Part shown: positions 12,065 through 20,340 of the stretch, piece after piece | Numbering within the stretch: position 1 is the first letter of the stretch | Layout of the letters: each line of letters begins with the position of its first letter | Source of the DNA: Streptomyces kurssanovii | Lineage (GTDB): Bacteria; Actinomycetota; Actinomycetes; Streptomycetales; Streptomycetaceae | Assembly: GCF_014649695.1 (NCBI RefSeq) | Contig: NZ_BMTN01000012.1 | Location: forward strand, 62,001 to 126,000 | Length of the DNA: 64,000 bases | Direction of reading: 5' to 3' | Program-made: the position numbers and the translations under genes | The notes under the pieces: model-generated | Seen by the model: only the letters and a program-made list of their open reading frames with translations | Told to the model about the DNA's origin: nothing | Database searches by the model: none

Positions 12065-12157
12065 GTGCCATCAGTGGGCGTGTCCATGTCCACGCGGTAC
12101 GGGGAGCCGTCGGTCCTCAAGAGGTTTGCGCGCTCCCGGTCTCCCTTGGGGAGACCT

Positions 12158-13930
12158 CTAGGCGGGCACGTCCTGCGGGACATCGCGCTCGTCCGCCGAC
12201 CACTGCTGATTGCGGACGAGTGCCTGGTACTCCGGGCAGCGGAGAAGCAGCTCATGGTGTGTACCGGCATCCAGGGCGTGGCCGGACTCCATGACCAGTA
12301 CATGATCGGCATGCTGGACTGTGGACAGACGGTGCGCCACGACGACCACTGAGCGGTCCAGGGCGAGCCGCGTGACCAGGTCGCGCAGGCGCTGCTCGTT
12401 GATGCTGTCGAGCTGTGACGTGGGTTCGTCCAGCAGGACCACGTCAGCGTCCGTGAGCAGCACGCGGGCCAGGGCAAGGCGCTGGCGTTGCCCGCCCGAA
12501 AGGTCGGTGGCGCGGCCGAGGACGGTGTCGAGCCCATCGGGGAGTCGCAGCACCTCGTCGCGCAGCGCCACGGAGTGGAGCACGTCGAGGAGTACGTCGT
12601 CACCGGGATCGGCGTCGCTGCCCAGCAGAAGGTTGTCGCGCACGGTCCCCTCGAGCAGGGTGAAACTCTGGTCGACATAGGCGACCCGCCGCCTGAGGTC
12701 GTACAGCGGCCAGTCGTGTACGTCGTGCCCCAGGACCCGGATCGTGCCCGCGTCGGGGTGCACGAATCGTTCGATCAGCGCCAGAACTGTGGATTTGCCC
12801 GCTCCTGAGTGTCCGACGAGCGCGGTGAGCCCGCGGCGGGGTGCGGAGAAGGTCAGGTTTCCCAGGACGGGCTCGTCGTCGTAGGCGAAGGCGACGTCGC
12901 GGAATTCGACACCGGGCGCGCCCTTGTCCGGGAGCGGGCAGGGGGTGGCCGTGTCCTCGGCCTCCTGGGGAAGTGACAGCAGTTCGTCGAAGCGTGCGCG
13001 TGCGGCGAGCCCCGCCTGCAGCTGGCTGATGCTGGACGCCACGACCGCTACCGGAGCGACGAGTTGGAGCAGGTAGAGAAGGAACGCCGTGAAGTCCGGC
13101 ATGGACAGGTCGCCGGAGGCCATCCGGGCGCCGCCACCGAGGATGATGCTGACCAGGGCGATCTGCTGCCCGAGTCCCATCACCGGGCCGATGAGTGATT
13201 GCAGCCGGGCGCTGAACAGCGTCGATTCCGTCAGGTCGGACGCGTCCTGGGTCAGGGAGCCGGTCGCGCGGTCCTCGGCGCGGTAGGCCTTGATGGTCGG
13301 CAGCGCGGCGAGTGTGGCGGTGAAGCGTTGAGCCAGTTCGCCAAGGGCTGTTTGCTGGGCGACGATGCTGCGTCGTACGCGGATGATCACCAGGCCGATG
13401 ACAGCGCCGGCCAGCGCGAAGGATCCTATGGTGATCAGGACGAGCACCCAGTCGAGCAGACTCATGACGACCAAGGTGGCCACGACGGTGATGGTCGACA
13501 GCGGAAGCTGTATCGCCCCGACATCGATCACGGATCGCAGCATCATCGCGTCGGAGGTGACCCGCGCGACGAGGTTGCCAGGTCCCTGTGTGCGGACTTC
13601 GCGGAGCGGAAGCCGCATGGTGTGTTCCATGACCCGTGAACGCAGTCTCAGGATCATCTTTTCGCCTGTGCGGGCGAGCAGATAGCCGGACACGGTCGCG
13701 GAGAGCGCGCCGACGACCGCGAGCGCGGTCATCAGAACAACCGGCCACAACAGTCCACCGCTGTCTGAAAGGGCTTCCACCAGGTCCCTGACCATCAGTG
13801 GCACAGCCAACGTCGCGGCCGTCGAAATCAGTGCCAACAGGGCTGCGATCCCAAGTTGCAGGCGGTCTCCGCCGGCGAGGACAGCCCGCAACCGCAAGCC
13901 CGGGGCGGATTTGTTACGGGCGACTGGCAT
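12158..13930 (-). CDS. ABC exporter, fused membrane and ATPase domains
   Basis: A 590-aa half-transporter of the ABCB/MsbA type. Six membrane helices fill residues 25-310. The nucleotide-binding domain has Walker A GHSGAGKST (373-381), signature LSGGQ (478-482), Walker B VVLLDEP and the H-loop histidine 533. No N-terminal C39 peptidase domain is present, so it exports without cleaving leaders. The ATG at 13930 has GGTGGAG 8 bp upstream. It lies at the edge of the lanthipeptide block and could export its product, although the block also has an ABC-2 pair. Confidence 0.88.
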   Translation of the reverse strand: MPVARNKSAPGLRLRAVLAGGDRLQLGIAALLALISTAATLAVPLMVRDLVEALSDSGGLLWPVVLMTALAVVGALSATVSGYLLARTGEKMILRLRSRVMEHTMRLPLREVRTQGPGNLVARVTSDAMMLRSVIDVGAIQLPLSTITVVATLVVMSLLDWVLVLITIGSFALAGAVIGLVIIRVRRSIVAQQTALGELAQRFTATLAALPTIKAYRAEDRATGSLTQDASDLTESTLFSARLQSLIGPVMGLGQQIALVSIILGGGARMASGDLSMPDFTAFLLYLLQLVAPVAVVASSISQLQAGLAARARFDELLSLPQEAEDTATPCPLPDKGAPGVEFRDVAFAYDDEPVLGNLTFSAPRRGLTALVGHSGAGKSTVLALIERFVHPDAGTIRVLGHDVHDWPLYDLRRRVAYVDQSFTLLEGTVRDNLLLGSDADPGDDVLLDVLHSVALRDEVLRLPDGLDTVLGRATDLSGGQRQRLALARVLLTDADVVLLDEPTSQLDSINEQRLRDLVTRLALDRSVVVVAHRLSTVQHADHVLVMESGHALDAGTHHELLLRCPEYQALVRNQQWSADERDVPQDVPA

Positions 13931-14229
13931 TCGTGTACTCCACCTTGTGTGCGAATTTCTGGGATTCACGGATTTCTTCGCGAGTCCATCACACGCGCGC
14001 GAGAAAAAGTAACGACAATTCTTGGGAATCCGGCGCCGATCTACGGAAAGGCGGCCGCGCCTACAACAATTGGCTCAGGCACGGGCGTCTCAAAGTTGGC
14101 GTCGGCCGCGGATTGTTTCGGCTGGAGTGATCGGCGCCGGAAGCTGCCTGTAGCGTGACCGGGACGTCATCCGTCCGGCATTTTTCAGGATGGTTGTTCC
14201 AGCAGGCCGGCGAGAGAGAAGGACCGGGT
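13931..14229. promoter_or_regulatory. Divergent promoter region
   Basis: About 300 bp between the divergently transcribed exporter and the 106-aa gene. It includes AT-richer stretches near 14000-14020 and 14170-14190. It must hold both promoters, but I cannot assign hexamers with confidence. Confidence 0.35.
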
Positions 14230-14550
14230 ATGTTCAACAAAAAGGAAGTGCACCTGATTGCGCTCAGCGACCTCGGTGACGCCCGTGACGCGGTGCGCCA
14301 GGCGCTGTCCGACGCCCCGGGTGACGAGGTCCCTGGACTGCGGCGTGCCGCGCGGATCCTGGACGACCTGGCGGGGCGGACCGGTGAACCGCGGCTGCGC
14401 TGGGCCCGGGGGATTCTTGAGCGTGAAGGCATCGACCCCGTCGATCACGAGGTGGCCGCCATACGGGCCCTGCGGCAGGAACTCCCGGGCCTGAGCCTGA
14501 CGGCGGCGACCGAGTTGGCACGGGAAGCGAAGCTGGCTCAGGGCATGTGA
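14230..14550 (+). CDS. Small helical protein of unknown function
   Basis: A 106-aa protein starting at an ATG with AGAAGGA 7 bp upstream. It looks fully helical and charged. The last 30 residues (AAIRALRQELPGLSLTAA then TELAREAK) resemble the C-terminal fold of ribosomal protein bL12, a weak resemblance made by eye only. It stands alone between the exporter gene and a terminator. Its link to the lanthipeptide cluster is positional only. Confidence 0.6.
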   Translation: MFNKKEVHLIALSDLGDARDAVRQALSDAPGDEVPGLRRAARILDDLAGRTGEPRLRWARGILEREGIDPVDHEVAAIRALRQELPGLSLTAATELAREAKLAQGM

Positions 14551-14572
14551 GCGCCTGCCGGTAGTCACATCT

Positions 14573-14613
14573 GAGAGCCCCTCGAGGACGGAACCCGTCC
14601 CCGAGGGGCTCTC
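14573..14613 (+). terminator. Terminator after the 106-aa gene
   Basis: GAGAGCCCCTCG (14573-14584) and CGAGGGGCTCTC (14602-14613) form a long hairpin with an inner GGACGG/CCGTCC arm, 22 bp after the stop. Confidence 0.8.
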
Positions 14614-14632
14614 ATGCGTCCCGGACGGCTCA

Positions 14633-14670
14633 TGGAAAGTACTTGCCAGTTTGGAAAGTCCATGCCAGTC
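14633..14670 (+). repeat. Tandem 19-bp repeat, likely operator
   Basis: TGGAAAGTACTTGCCAGTT (14633-14651) is followed directly by TGGAAAGTCCATGCCAGTC (14652-14670), matching at 16 of 19 positions, and then a partial third TGGAA. It ends 44 bp before the membrane-protein/winged-helix gene pair, the usual place for an autoregulator's binding sites. Confidence 0.6.
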
Positions 14671-14714
14671 TGGAATCAGCAAGCCCCTCGTCGTCACGGG
14701 AAGCCGGAGAATCA

Positions 14715-15179
14715 ATGAACACCTCAGGAGCGATGCAGCCGAGCGCCGAGTCCGCCGCAGCTGCACTGCGGAGTGCGCGTGCCGCCGAGACCGCGGCCCG
14801 GCGTCCCCGACCGGTGCCTGGCTGGTACCCCGCCACGCACGGTCTGTTGCTCGCCGCGGGATTCAGCGGGTTCGGTGCGGCCCGCATGTGGTCGCAGTGG
14901 CAGGACTGGTTCCTCGCGGCCGCCACGCTCTGCCTGGCCGGTTTCCTCGCGGTGACCTGGATCACGATGCGCAGCTCCGGTGTCGCTCCTTGGTTCGACC
15001 GGCAGCGGGGGGCCTCATGGCGGTCCTGGGGCTCGCCCGCCGTTCCGTTCGTCGTGGGCCTCCTGGCGGCGATTCCCTACGGCACGGCCGGCTGGTTCAT
15101 CGGATTCGGTGTGGCCGCCGGCGCGGCGTCCTGGGTGGGGGCCGGCCGCCGGCGCGCACGCGCTCTGGAGTCGTCGTGA
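14715..15179 (+). CDS. Small integral membrane protein
   Basis: A 154-aa protein with four likely membrane helices: around THGLLLAAGFSGFGAA, WFLAAATLCLAGFLAV, VPFVVGLLAAIPYG and WFIGFGVAAGAASWV. The ATG at 14715 follows GGAGAATCA. Its stop overlaps the GTG of the winged-helix regulator by 4 bp, so the two are coupled. Such membrane-protein/winged-helix pairs recur in Streptomyces; no function is known to me. Confidence 0.75.
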   Translation: MNTSGAMQPSAESAAAALRSARAAETAARRPRPVPGWYPATHGLLLAAGFSGFGAARMWSQWQDWFLAAATLCLAGFLAVTWITMRSSGVAPWFDRQRGASWRSWGSPAVPFVVGLLAAIPYGTAGWFIGFGVAAGAASWVGAGRRRARALESS

Positions 15180-15529
15180 ACCGAGCGGACCTTCCCGGCC
15201 TGGACAAGGAGATCCACCATCCCACGCGGCTCATGGTGGCCGCGTTCCTCTCCGGCTGCGCAGAGGCCGAGTTCGGCGCGGTACGGGATTACTGCGGGGT
15301 CACGGACTCCGTGATGAGCAAGACGGTCGCGGCGCTGGAAAAGGCCGGCTACGTGACGGTGCGGAAGGGTTACATCGGTAAGCGGCCACGGACCTGGGTG
15401 GCACTCACCTTGAACGGCAGGAAGGCGCTCTCGGCGCACCTTGCCGCGCTCGAGACCCTCGCGGAAGCATCCCGCAGGGCAGGGGCCGACGGACTGGCCC
15501 CGGGCGAAGGACAGCAGGAGAAGAGCTAG
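15176..15529 (+). CDS. Winged-helix transcriptional regulator
   Basis: A 117-aa MarR-like winged-helix protein. The recognition region is RDYCGVTDSVMSKTVAALEK, followed by the wing YVTVRKGYIGKRPRTWVALT. It is translationally coupled to the upstream membrane-protein gene. The tandem 19-bp repeat upstream of the pair is the natural candidate operator. It may control only its own operon rather than the lanthipeptide genes. Confidence 0.8.
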   Translation: MNRADLPGLDKEIHHPTRLMVAAFLSGCAEAEFGAVRDYCGVTDSVMSKTVAALEKAGYVTVRKGYIGKRPRTWVALTLNGRKALSAHLAALETLAEASRRAGADGLAPGEGQQEKS

Positions 15530-15540
15530 GGAACAGAACA

Positions 15541-15577
15541 CACCGCTGGGTGCCCGGGGTGCAGGCGCCCAGCGGTG
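15541..15577. terminator. Terminator between convergent regulator and precursor genes
   Basis: CACCGCTGGG (15541-15550) and CCCAGCGGTG (15568-15577) form a hairpin between the winged-helix gene (+) and the lanthipeptide precursor (-). It can serve both strands. Confidence 0.75.
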
Positions 15578-15603
15578 GTTTGCGACCTACGGACGCAACT
15601 GGT

Positions 15604-15804
15604 TCAGCAGCCCCAGTTCGCCGTGGCGGAGACGCCGGCACCGCTGATGGCGCTGACAGCCGCGCCGCAGCCGCCGCTGGAGCCACCGATGAAGCTGAGG
15701 ACCGTCGGGGTGATGGCCGGGGCATCGGCCGAGACGCCGGCGCCGAACTCCTCGGCGTTGGTGTAGGCGGTGTAGCCGGTGAGGAGCTGCTCTGCGGTGT
15801 TCAT
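15604..15804 (-). CDS. Class V lanthipeptide precursor peptide 2
   Basis: A 66-aa peptide with leader MNTAEQLLTGYTAYTNAEEF, nearly identical to its neighbour, then a Ser/Thr/Gly/Ala-rich core. Residues 29-34 read PAITPT. The core contains SSGGC (42-46) and ends TANWGC (61-66). The C-terminal Cys preceded by WG fits decarboxylation by the EpiD-type flavoprotein and ring closure to Thr61 (AviMeCys). Cys46 could close a lanthionine to Ser42 or Ser43. AAAGGA lies 6 bp before the ATG. The leader cleavage site is not visible. Confidence 0.9.
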   Translation of the reverse strand: MNTAEQLLTGYTAYTNAEEFGAGVSADAPAITPTVLSFIGGSSGGCGAAVSAISGAGVSATANWGC

Positions 15805-15858
15805 TGAGAATCCTTTGCTGAATGCTATGTGAAAGGGCGGATCTTTCCTGCCCCTGTT

Positions 15859-15877
15859 TCCGCCTTTTTCAGGCGGA
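15859..15877. other. Small hairpin between the two precursor genes
   Basis: TCCGCC (15859-15864) and GGCGGA (15872-15877) flank a T/A-rich loop, between the stop of precursor 1 and the start of precursor 2. It could be a partial terminator or an RNA-stabilising element that sets the ratio of the two peptides. Confidence 0.4.
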
Positions 15878-15905
15878 CGTCCACCGATCGATCAGCGGTT
15901 GCTGA

Positions 15906-16097
15906 TCAGCAGCCCCAGGCCTTGGTGCTGGCGATGCTGCCCGCAGAGGCGCCGAGAGAGAAGTAGATGCACTCGGGGGAAGAAACGGTGGTGATGGTGG
16001 GCGTCGCGGCCGGGGACTGGTTGTCCGCGCTCGCGCCGAAGTCCTCGGCGTTGGTGTAGGCGGTGTAGCCGGCGAGAAGCTGCTCTGCGGTGTTCAT
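15906..16097 (-). CDS. Class V lanthipeptide precursor peptide 1
   Basis: A 63-aa peptide with leader MNTAEQLLAGYTAYTNAEDF, then PAATPT at 29-34. The core has SSPEC (39-43) and ends TKAWGC (58-63). From Cys43 to Cys63 it aligns without gaps to Cys46-Cys66 of precursor 2, so both rings are conserved while the residues between vary. AAGGA precedes the ATG. It lies first in the order of transcription from the same strand as the kinase/HopA1 operon, but after that operon's terminator. Confidence 0.9.
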   Translation of the reverse strand: MNTAEQLLAGYTAYTNAEDFGASADNQSPAATPTITTVSSPECIYFSLGASAGSIASTKAWGC

Positions 16098-16299
16098 GCT
16101 GATCCTTCGTCGAGTGATCTTCAGAGCGGGGGTCTTTCCTGCTCTGTCTCTATTCGATCGCAGGTATCGCCCCGAGCGCTACGCAAAAGTTATCGACGAT
16201 TGGGGGCGACCACCCTCGCGACCTGCAATCTCTTCCCTCAGACCACAGGAATTGGCTCACTGATCGGATACGCCAAAGCTGTGAATCCGGTAGTCGGGG
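16098..16299 (-). promoter_or_regulatory. Upstream region of the precursor genes
   Basis: This 202-bp gap lies between the terminator of the kinase operon and precursor 1, so it should hold the precursor promoter. I cannot identify hexamers securely. The segment 16131-16142 (GGTCTTTCCTGC on +) is repeated upstream of precursor 2 at 15840-15851 at nearly the same distance from the start. Confidence 0.35.
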
Positions 16300-16341
16300 T
16301 TAAAAAGCAGAGCAGCCCCCACCGAGAAAGGTGGGGGCTGC
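16300..16341 (-). terminator. Rho-independent terminator of the lanK/lanY/HTH operon
   Basis: A 12-bp perfect stem (GCAGCCCCCACC / GGTGGGGGCTGC, 16312-16341). Read on the minus strand it is followed by TCTGCTTTTTAA, a proper T-run. It separates the HTH gene from precursor 1. Confidence 0.85.
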
Positions 16342-16365
16342 TTGCCAGTGGTGCTCGGAGGTCGG

Positions 16366-16701
16366 TCAGCCCGTATCAGGGATCCGGCGCCAGTATTTTC
16401 GTATCGCCTGCCACACATGCAGTTCGAGACAGACCTCTCCCAGGGCGGACTTGAGCTCCGTCACCTCGGCCACGAGCCGGATCTCACGCGGGGGCGGACG
16501 GTGTGCGCCGGCTCCCTGAAGTCCGCGCAGGCCGCCTTCGATGAACGCTTCACGCCAGTCCTCGACGGACCGCTCCGAGATGTTCGTGTGCCGTCCGGCT
16601 GCCTCGGCAACCGATTCCCGGCCCGAGATGACGCCCAGGACGATGTTCATCCTGTCGTCGACGGAGAGTGCCCGGGACGGGTCGTACGTGCTCTCTTCCA
16701 T
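16366..16701 (-). CDS. HTH protein resembling an IS3-type OrfA (copy A)
   Basis: A 111-aa protein. A helix-turn-helix (IVLGVISGRESVAEAAGR then SERSVEDW) is followed by a coiled helix VAEVTELKSALGEVCLEL. It is paralogous to the gene at 22227. Both resemble the N-terminal DNA-binding part of IS3-family transposases but lack the DDE catalytic domain. It ends 24 bp before a terminator and starts 18 bp after the HopA1-like gene, so it appears to belong to that operon. It could be a domesticated regulator or an IS remnant. Confidence 0.6.
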   Translation of the reverse strand: MEESTYDPSRALSVDDRMNIVLGVISGRESVAEAAGRHTNISERSVEDWREAFIEGGLRGLQGAGAHRPPPREIRLVAEVTELKSALGEVCLELHVWQAIRKYWRRIPDTG

Positions 16702-16719
16702 CCGTTCACGGACCGATGG

Positions 16720-17700
16720 TCATGCCAGGCCGATTCCCGGCAGCACCGGAGAGTCCAGGTTCCTGGCCGGCATCAGCGGGTCCGTCCCTGCGTTGAGGAA
16801 CGCCTCGGCGACGACGGCCTCGCGCGATACGCCGTCGGCCCGCACCGCGTGTCCCACCAGGGCCTCGGCGAGTACCTGGCAACGGTGCTCGCCGAAGCTC
16901 AGCGCCCCCTTGCCCGGTCGTGGGTCGTCCGGCTCCCAGGCGGTACCGACACCGTCGGCCAACCGGCGGACGAAGGGGGAGGTGGTGGTGCCCAGACCGG
17001 ACAGGCCTTGGACGGCCGCGGCGATGTCGCCCGCCGCATGCCAGGCATCAGGGCCGAGATAGACCACCAGGGCGTCGCGGCGTGGGAAGTGCTTCAGGGA
17101 CGAGGTGACCTTGGCCCGGTAGCGGAGCTCCAGCTCCTCCATCCGCGACAGCACTGTCCCCCAGACGTCAGGGGCCGACTCCGCGTCGGTCAGGTGGATG
17201 TAGAGGCGCAGCATCTGGGATCCCGTGACACGTCCCCGGGAGGCGTCGGTCAGGAAGAAGCCGGTCGAAAGGGCGGGGCGCGGCGCCGGGATCAGGAGGG
17301 TGACGAGATCGGAGTCCGGGCCCGGCAGGCGGTCACCGATGCGGTCGCGGGGTATGCGTACCCGCAGGCCGTCGAGCCGGACGATCACGCTGTCCGCCTC
17401 AGGGACGTCGCTGAGCACGGTCGCCTGGACCCGCGTGGTCCGATGGGGCATCGCGGCGAAGAGCCGCTGGTCGAAGTCGTCGTCGCGAAGGCTCCGTTGC
17501 CGGGTGCTGTCGCCTTGGTCCTTCATCCCGGCGTGCAGATTCTGGTAGAAGAGGCCGCCGAGTTTCTTGGCGAGGTCGCCGGGGGTCTTGGCGTCCAGTT
17601 CTTCGTGCCCGACGACGGCGGTCAGGCCCCCTTCGGCGACCTCGATCTCTTCCAGTGCCTCGGAGATCTCGGGAGCAATGAGCCCAACGGCGGTCGTCAT
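16720..17700 (-). CDS. HopA1-like lyase component of class V lanthipeptide synthetase (LanY)
   Basis: A 326-aa protein matching the HopA1 effector-like family that accompanies an APH-like kinase in lexapeptide, pristinin and thioviridamide-type clusters. Recognisable parts are the central FFLTDASRGRVTGSQMLRLY and the C-terminal segment KGALSFGEHRCQVLAEAL. In class V lanthipeptides this component eliminates phosphate from phosphorylated Ser/Thr to give Dha/Dhb. Its ATG overlaps the stop of the kinase gene by 4 bp, so the two are coupled. The assignment rests on family recognition plus the precursors and kinase beside it. Confidence 0.82.
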   Translation of the reverse strand: MTTAVGLIAPEISEALEEIEVAEGGLTAVVGHEELDAKTPGDLAKKLGGLFYQNLHAGMKDQGDSTRQRSLRDDDFDQRLFAAMPHRTTRVQATVLSDVPEADSVIVRLDGLRVRIPRDRIGDRLPGPDSDLVTLLIPAPRPALSTGFFLTDASRGRVTGSQMLRLYIHLTDAESAPDVWGTVLSRMEELELRYRAKVTSSLKHFPRRDALVVYLGPDAWHAAGDIAAAVQGLSGLGTTTSPFVRRLADGVGTAWEPDDPRPGKGALSFGEHRCQVLAEALVGHAVRADGVSREAVVAEAFLNAGTDPLMPARNLDSPVLPGIGLA

Positions 17701-18836
17701 GAGGTGCCTTCCAGACCGAGTACGGAGGTGAAGTTCTGCGGTGCCAGCAGTACGGTGCGTCCGATGCCCGCGGCCGCGCGGTCACCGGCTGTCAGCCGGG
17801 TTCCGAACTTGGCGCCGGCGAGCATGCGGTCGATCATGTGCCATCCGGCGAAAGCCGCGACCCGGGTGGTGAAGCCGTCCTCGGCTGTGGGCCGCGCCTC
17901 GCGGTAGCCGTCCCAGAACGCTTTGATCCGCGGGCGAAGACGGTCGATCTCGCGGGCCCCGTGGGCGAGGATGTCCTCGTGTGACGCGTCGCGGCCGAAG
18001 CTGTGTCCGGGATCCTCGCTGATGGACTTGGGGATGCCCTGGATCGCCCGGTACAGCCATTCGCCGACGAATCCGCCGACGTCGCGGGCGGCGTCGCCGA
18101 AGCGGAATTCCTCCCAGTCGGTCAGGTAGAGGTCGTCGCCCGCGACAAGGTACTGGTCGAGGCGGATGTCGCAGTGTGCGGGCACCAGGGGCGCGGCCGC
18201 TTCGCGGCGCCGCAGTTCGTGCAGGGAGGCGATCAACTCCCGGTCCGGCTGGAGGAGGGCCCAGGACTCGACTTCGGCGAAGGCCGAGTGGATGAAGACC
18301 GGCAGCGACAGGGCGTCGAAATCGTCCATCGGCGGTGTCTGGTGGGGCGTGCTGTCCAGCGTTCCGGGCTCGAGCGGCAGCGTGTGCAGGATTCCCAGGA
18401 TGCGGCCGGCCCGGCAGCACAGGTCGTCGTCGAACGCGTCATCGGCGGACAGTTCCGACCCCGAACGCGCATCCTCGATCCGGGTGAAGGCGACCAGGCG
18501 GTGCTCCTCGTCGGATCCGAGCAGTTCGGGGCCCTGGAGTTCTGTTCCGCTGAAGCGTGACGCGATCTTCTCGAAGGCCATGATGCGGTGGAACCGCCGC
18601 AGTACGTCGTTGGGTTCGCCGCCGACGCGCTTGACGAAGACCTTGGCGCCGGTGCTCGTCGTACCGGCCCAGTTGTCGTTGCGACCGATGTGGGCGACGA
18701 CGGTGTCCGCGTCGAAACTGCCCAGACCCAGCCGGCCGAGGAACTGCTCGACTTCGGGCGCCTTTTCCAACTGGACCGGGTCGAAGCGGGCCTGGGTCAA
18801 CGGCGGCTTCGATACTTGATCTGTAATCACGATCAC
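17697..18836 (-). CDS. APH-like kinase of class V lanthipeptide synthetase (LanK)
   Basis: A 379-aa aminoglycoside-phosphotransferase-fold kinase. An ATP-binding lysine in KVFVKR (Lys69), the Brenner motif HCDIRLDQ (His221, Asp223) and the metal-binding DWEEF (Asp240) are intact, so it should be active. In class V systems this enzyme phosphorylates Ser/Thr of the precursor. It is first in an operon with the HopA1-like gene and HTH copy A, and diverges from the M16 peptidase genes. No strong ribosome-binding site precedes the GTG at 18836, so the exact start is uncertain; a second GTG lies at 18830. Confidence 0.83.
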   Translation of the reverse strand: MIVITDQVSKPPLTQARFDPVQLEKAPEVEQFLGRLGLGSFDADTVVAHIGRNDNWAGTTSTGAKVFVKRVGGEPNDVLRRFHRIMAFEKIASRFSGTELQGPELLGSDEEHRLVAFTRIEDARSGSELSADDAFDDDLCCRAGRILGILHTLPLEPGTLDSTPHQTPPMDDFDALSLPVFIHSAFAEVESWALLQPDRELIASLHELRRREAAAPLVPAHCDIRLDQYLVAGDDLYLTDWEEFRFGDAARDVGGFVGEWLYRAIQGIPKSISEDPGHSFGRDASHEDILAHGAREIDRLRPRIKAFWDGYREARPTAEDGFTTRVAAFAGWHMIDRMLAGAKFGTRLTAGDRAAAGIGRTVLLAPQNFTSVLGLEGTS

Positions 18837-19023
18837 GGAGCGTATGGATTGCCCCGGCAGCCCGACAACGGATGGCTCACTATTCCCCGTTGTTGTGTTG
18901 GGGAGGGACCGGCGCTTCGGGGGCGGTGGGTGTCAGTACCGGTACAGCGCGGCTCTGTGAGGCCAAAGTAACGGGTTTTGTGTGGTCTTCTGGCGGGCGT
19001 CCGGGTCCCATAAGGTACCCGGT

Positions 19024-20337
19024 ATGCCCACTCCGATCCTGCAACGCTTCACGCTGCCCAATGGTCTGCGGGTAGTTCTCTATCCGATATCAGGTGTTCC
19101 GGCCGTCGGCGTCAGTGTGCACTACGACGTCGGCTTTCGATCCGAACCCCAGCAGCGGACCGGATTCGCTCACCTCTTCGAGCATTTGATGTTTCAGGGC
19201 AGCGAGAGCGTGGACCGGATGGAACATTTCGGCCATGTGCAGGCAGCCGGCGGAACGGCCAACGGATCGACACATCAGGACTACACGGACTTCTATCAAG
19301 TGGTTCCGTCAGCTGCGCTGGAGCGAGTTCTGTTCCTGGAAGCCGATCGGATGCGCGCGCCGAAGCTGACGGCGGAAAACCTGCGGACACAGGTGAACGT
19401 GGTCAAGGAGGAGATCCGGCTCAATGTGCTGAACAAGCCCTATGGCGGCTTCCCGTGGACCGTTCTGCCGGGCCTGTTGTTCCAGACCTATCCCAATGCG
19501 CACAACGGATACGGTGATTTCACCGACCTCGGGCGTGCAACGGTGGACGAGTGCGCCGCGTTCTTCGATGCCCACTACGCGCCGGGAAACGCGGTATTGA
19601 CGATCGCGGGCGACATCGACCCCGGTCGAGCGGTCGATCTGGTTCTCCGGCACTTCCAGGATGTTCCGGCGCGACACCTTCCCCCGGCCGTGGACCTGAG
19701 CGAACCGGCGCCGGATCAGGAGCTCAGGAAAGAGCACCTCGACCCCCACGCGCCGATGCCGGCCACCGCGATCGGCTACCGCATGCCGGACCCCCTCGCC
19801 GACCTTGACGCCTATCTGGCGCACATGGTGCTCTGCGTGGTTCTCAGCGGTTCGGGCGAGTCGTCCAGGCTCAAGCGGCGGTTGATCCACGGTGCCTCCC
19901 CGCTGGTCACCGATGTGAGCACAGGCTGCGGCCTGTTCGGCGCTCTGGACGCCCGGGATCCCGAGACGTTCCTGTGCGTCGCGACGCATCCGCAGGAGAC
20001 CTCGACCGACCGGCTGCTGGACGTGCTGGACAGCGAGCTCGAGGACTTGGCGGCACGGGGCCCTCTTGAGGAGGAGCTGGTGCGGGCCACGGCTTTGAGC
20101 AGCGTGGGCATGCACCGCAAGCACGACATGCTGCTGGCGCGGACGCGCGCCCTCGGGGCGCAGGAGGTGCTCTTCGGTAAAGCCGAGCTCGTGGACCAGC
20201 TGCCCGGCCGCCTCGCCGCCGTGACAGCGGAAGACGTCGCCCTGGCCGCCAAGTCGCTGCGGCCGTACTCCCGTGCCGTGCTCAGTCTTCGTCCCGCTCC
20301 GTCACCGGTACCTCGTCCGAGCCTGTCAGGAAGCTGA
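19024..20337 (+). CDS. M16 zinc metallopeptidase, catalytic subunit
   Basis: A 437-aa M16 (pitrilysin-type) peptidase. The inverted zinc motif HLFEH (His50, Glu53, His54) and the downstream glutamate ligand in NVVKEE (about 129) are present, so it is catalytic. The ATG at 19024 follows AAGG. It is separated by 3 bp from a second M16 gene lacking the motif, the usual active/inactive heterodimer. Paired M16 genes also occur in pristinin and lexapeptide clusters, where they are candidates for leader removal. It is divergent from lanK. Confidence 0.88.
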   Translation: MPTPILQRFTLPNGLRVVLYPISGVPAVGVSVHYDVGFRSEPQQRTGFAHLFEHLMFQGSESVDRMEHFGHVQAAGGTANGSTHQDYTDFYQVVPSAALERVLFLEADRMRAPKLTAENLRTQVNVVKEEIRLNVLNKPYGGFPWTVLPGLLFQTYPNAHNGYGDFTDLGRATVDECAAFFDAHYAPGNAVLTIAGDIDPGRAVDLVLRHFQDVPARHLPPAVDLSEPAPDQELRKEHLDPHAPMPATAIGYRMPDPLADLDAYLAHMVLCVVLSGSGESSRLKRRLIHGASPLVTDVSTGCGLFGALDARDPETFLCVATHPQETSTDRLLDVLDSELEDLAARGPLEEELVRATALSSVGMHRKHDMLLARTRALGAQEVLFGKAELVDQLPGRLAAVTAEDVALAAKSLRPYSRAVLSLRPAPSPVPRPSLSGS

Positions 20338-20340
20338 TCC

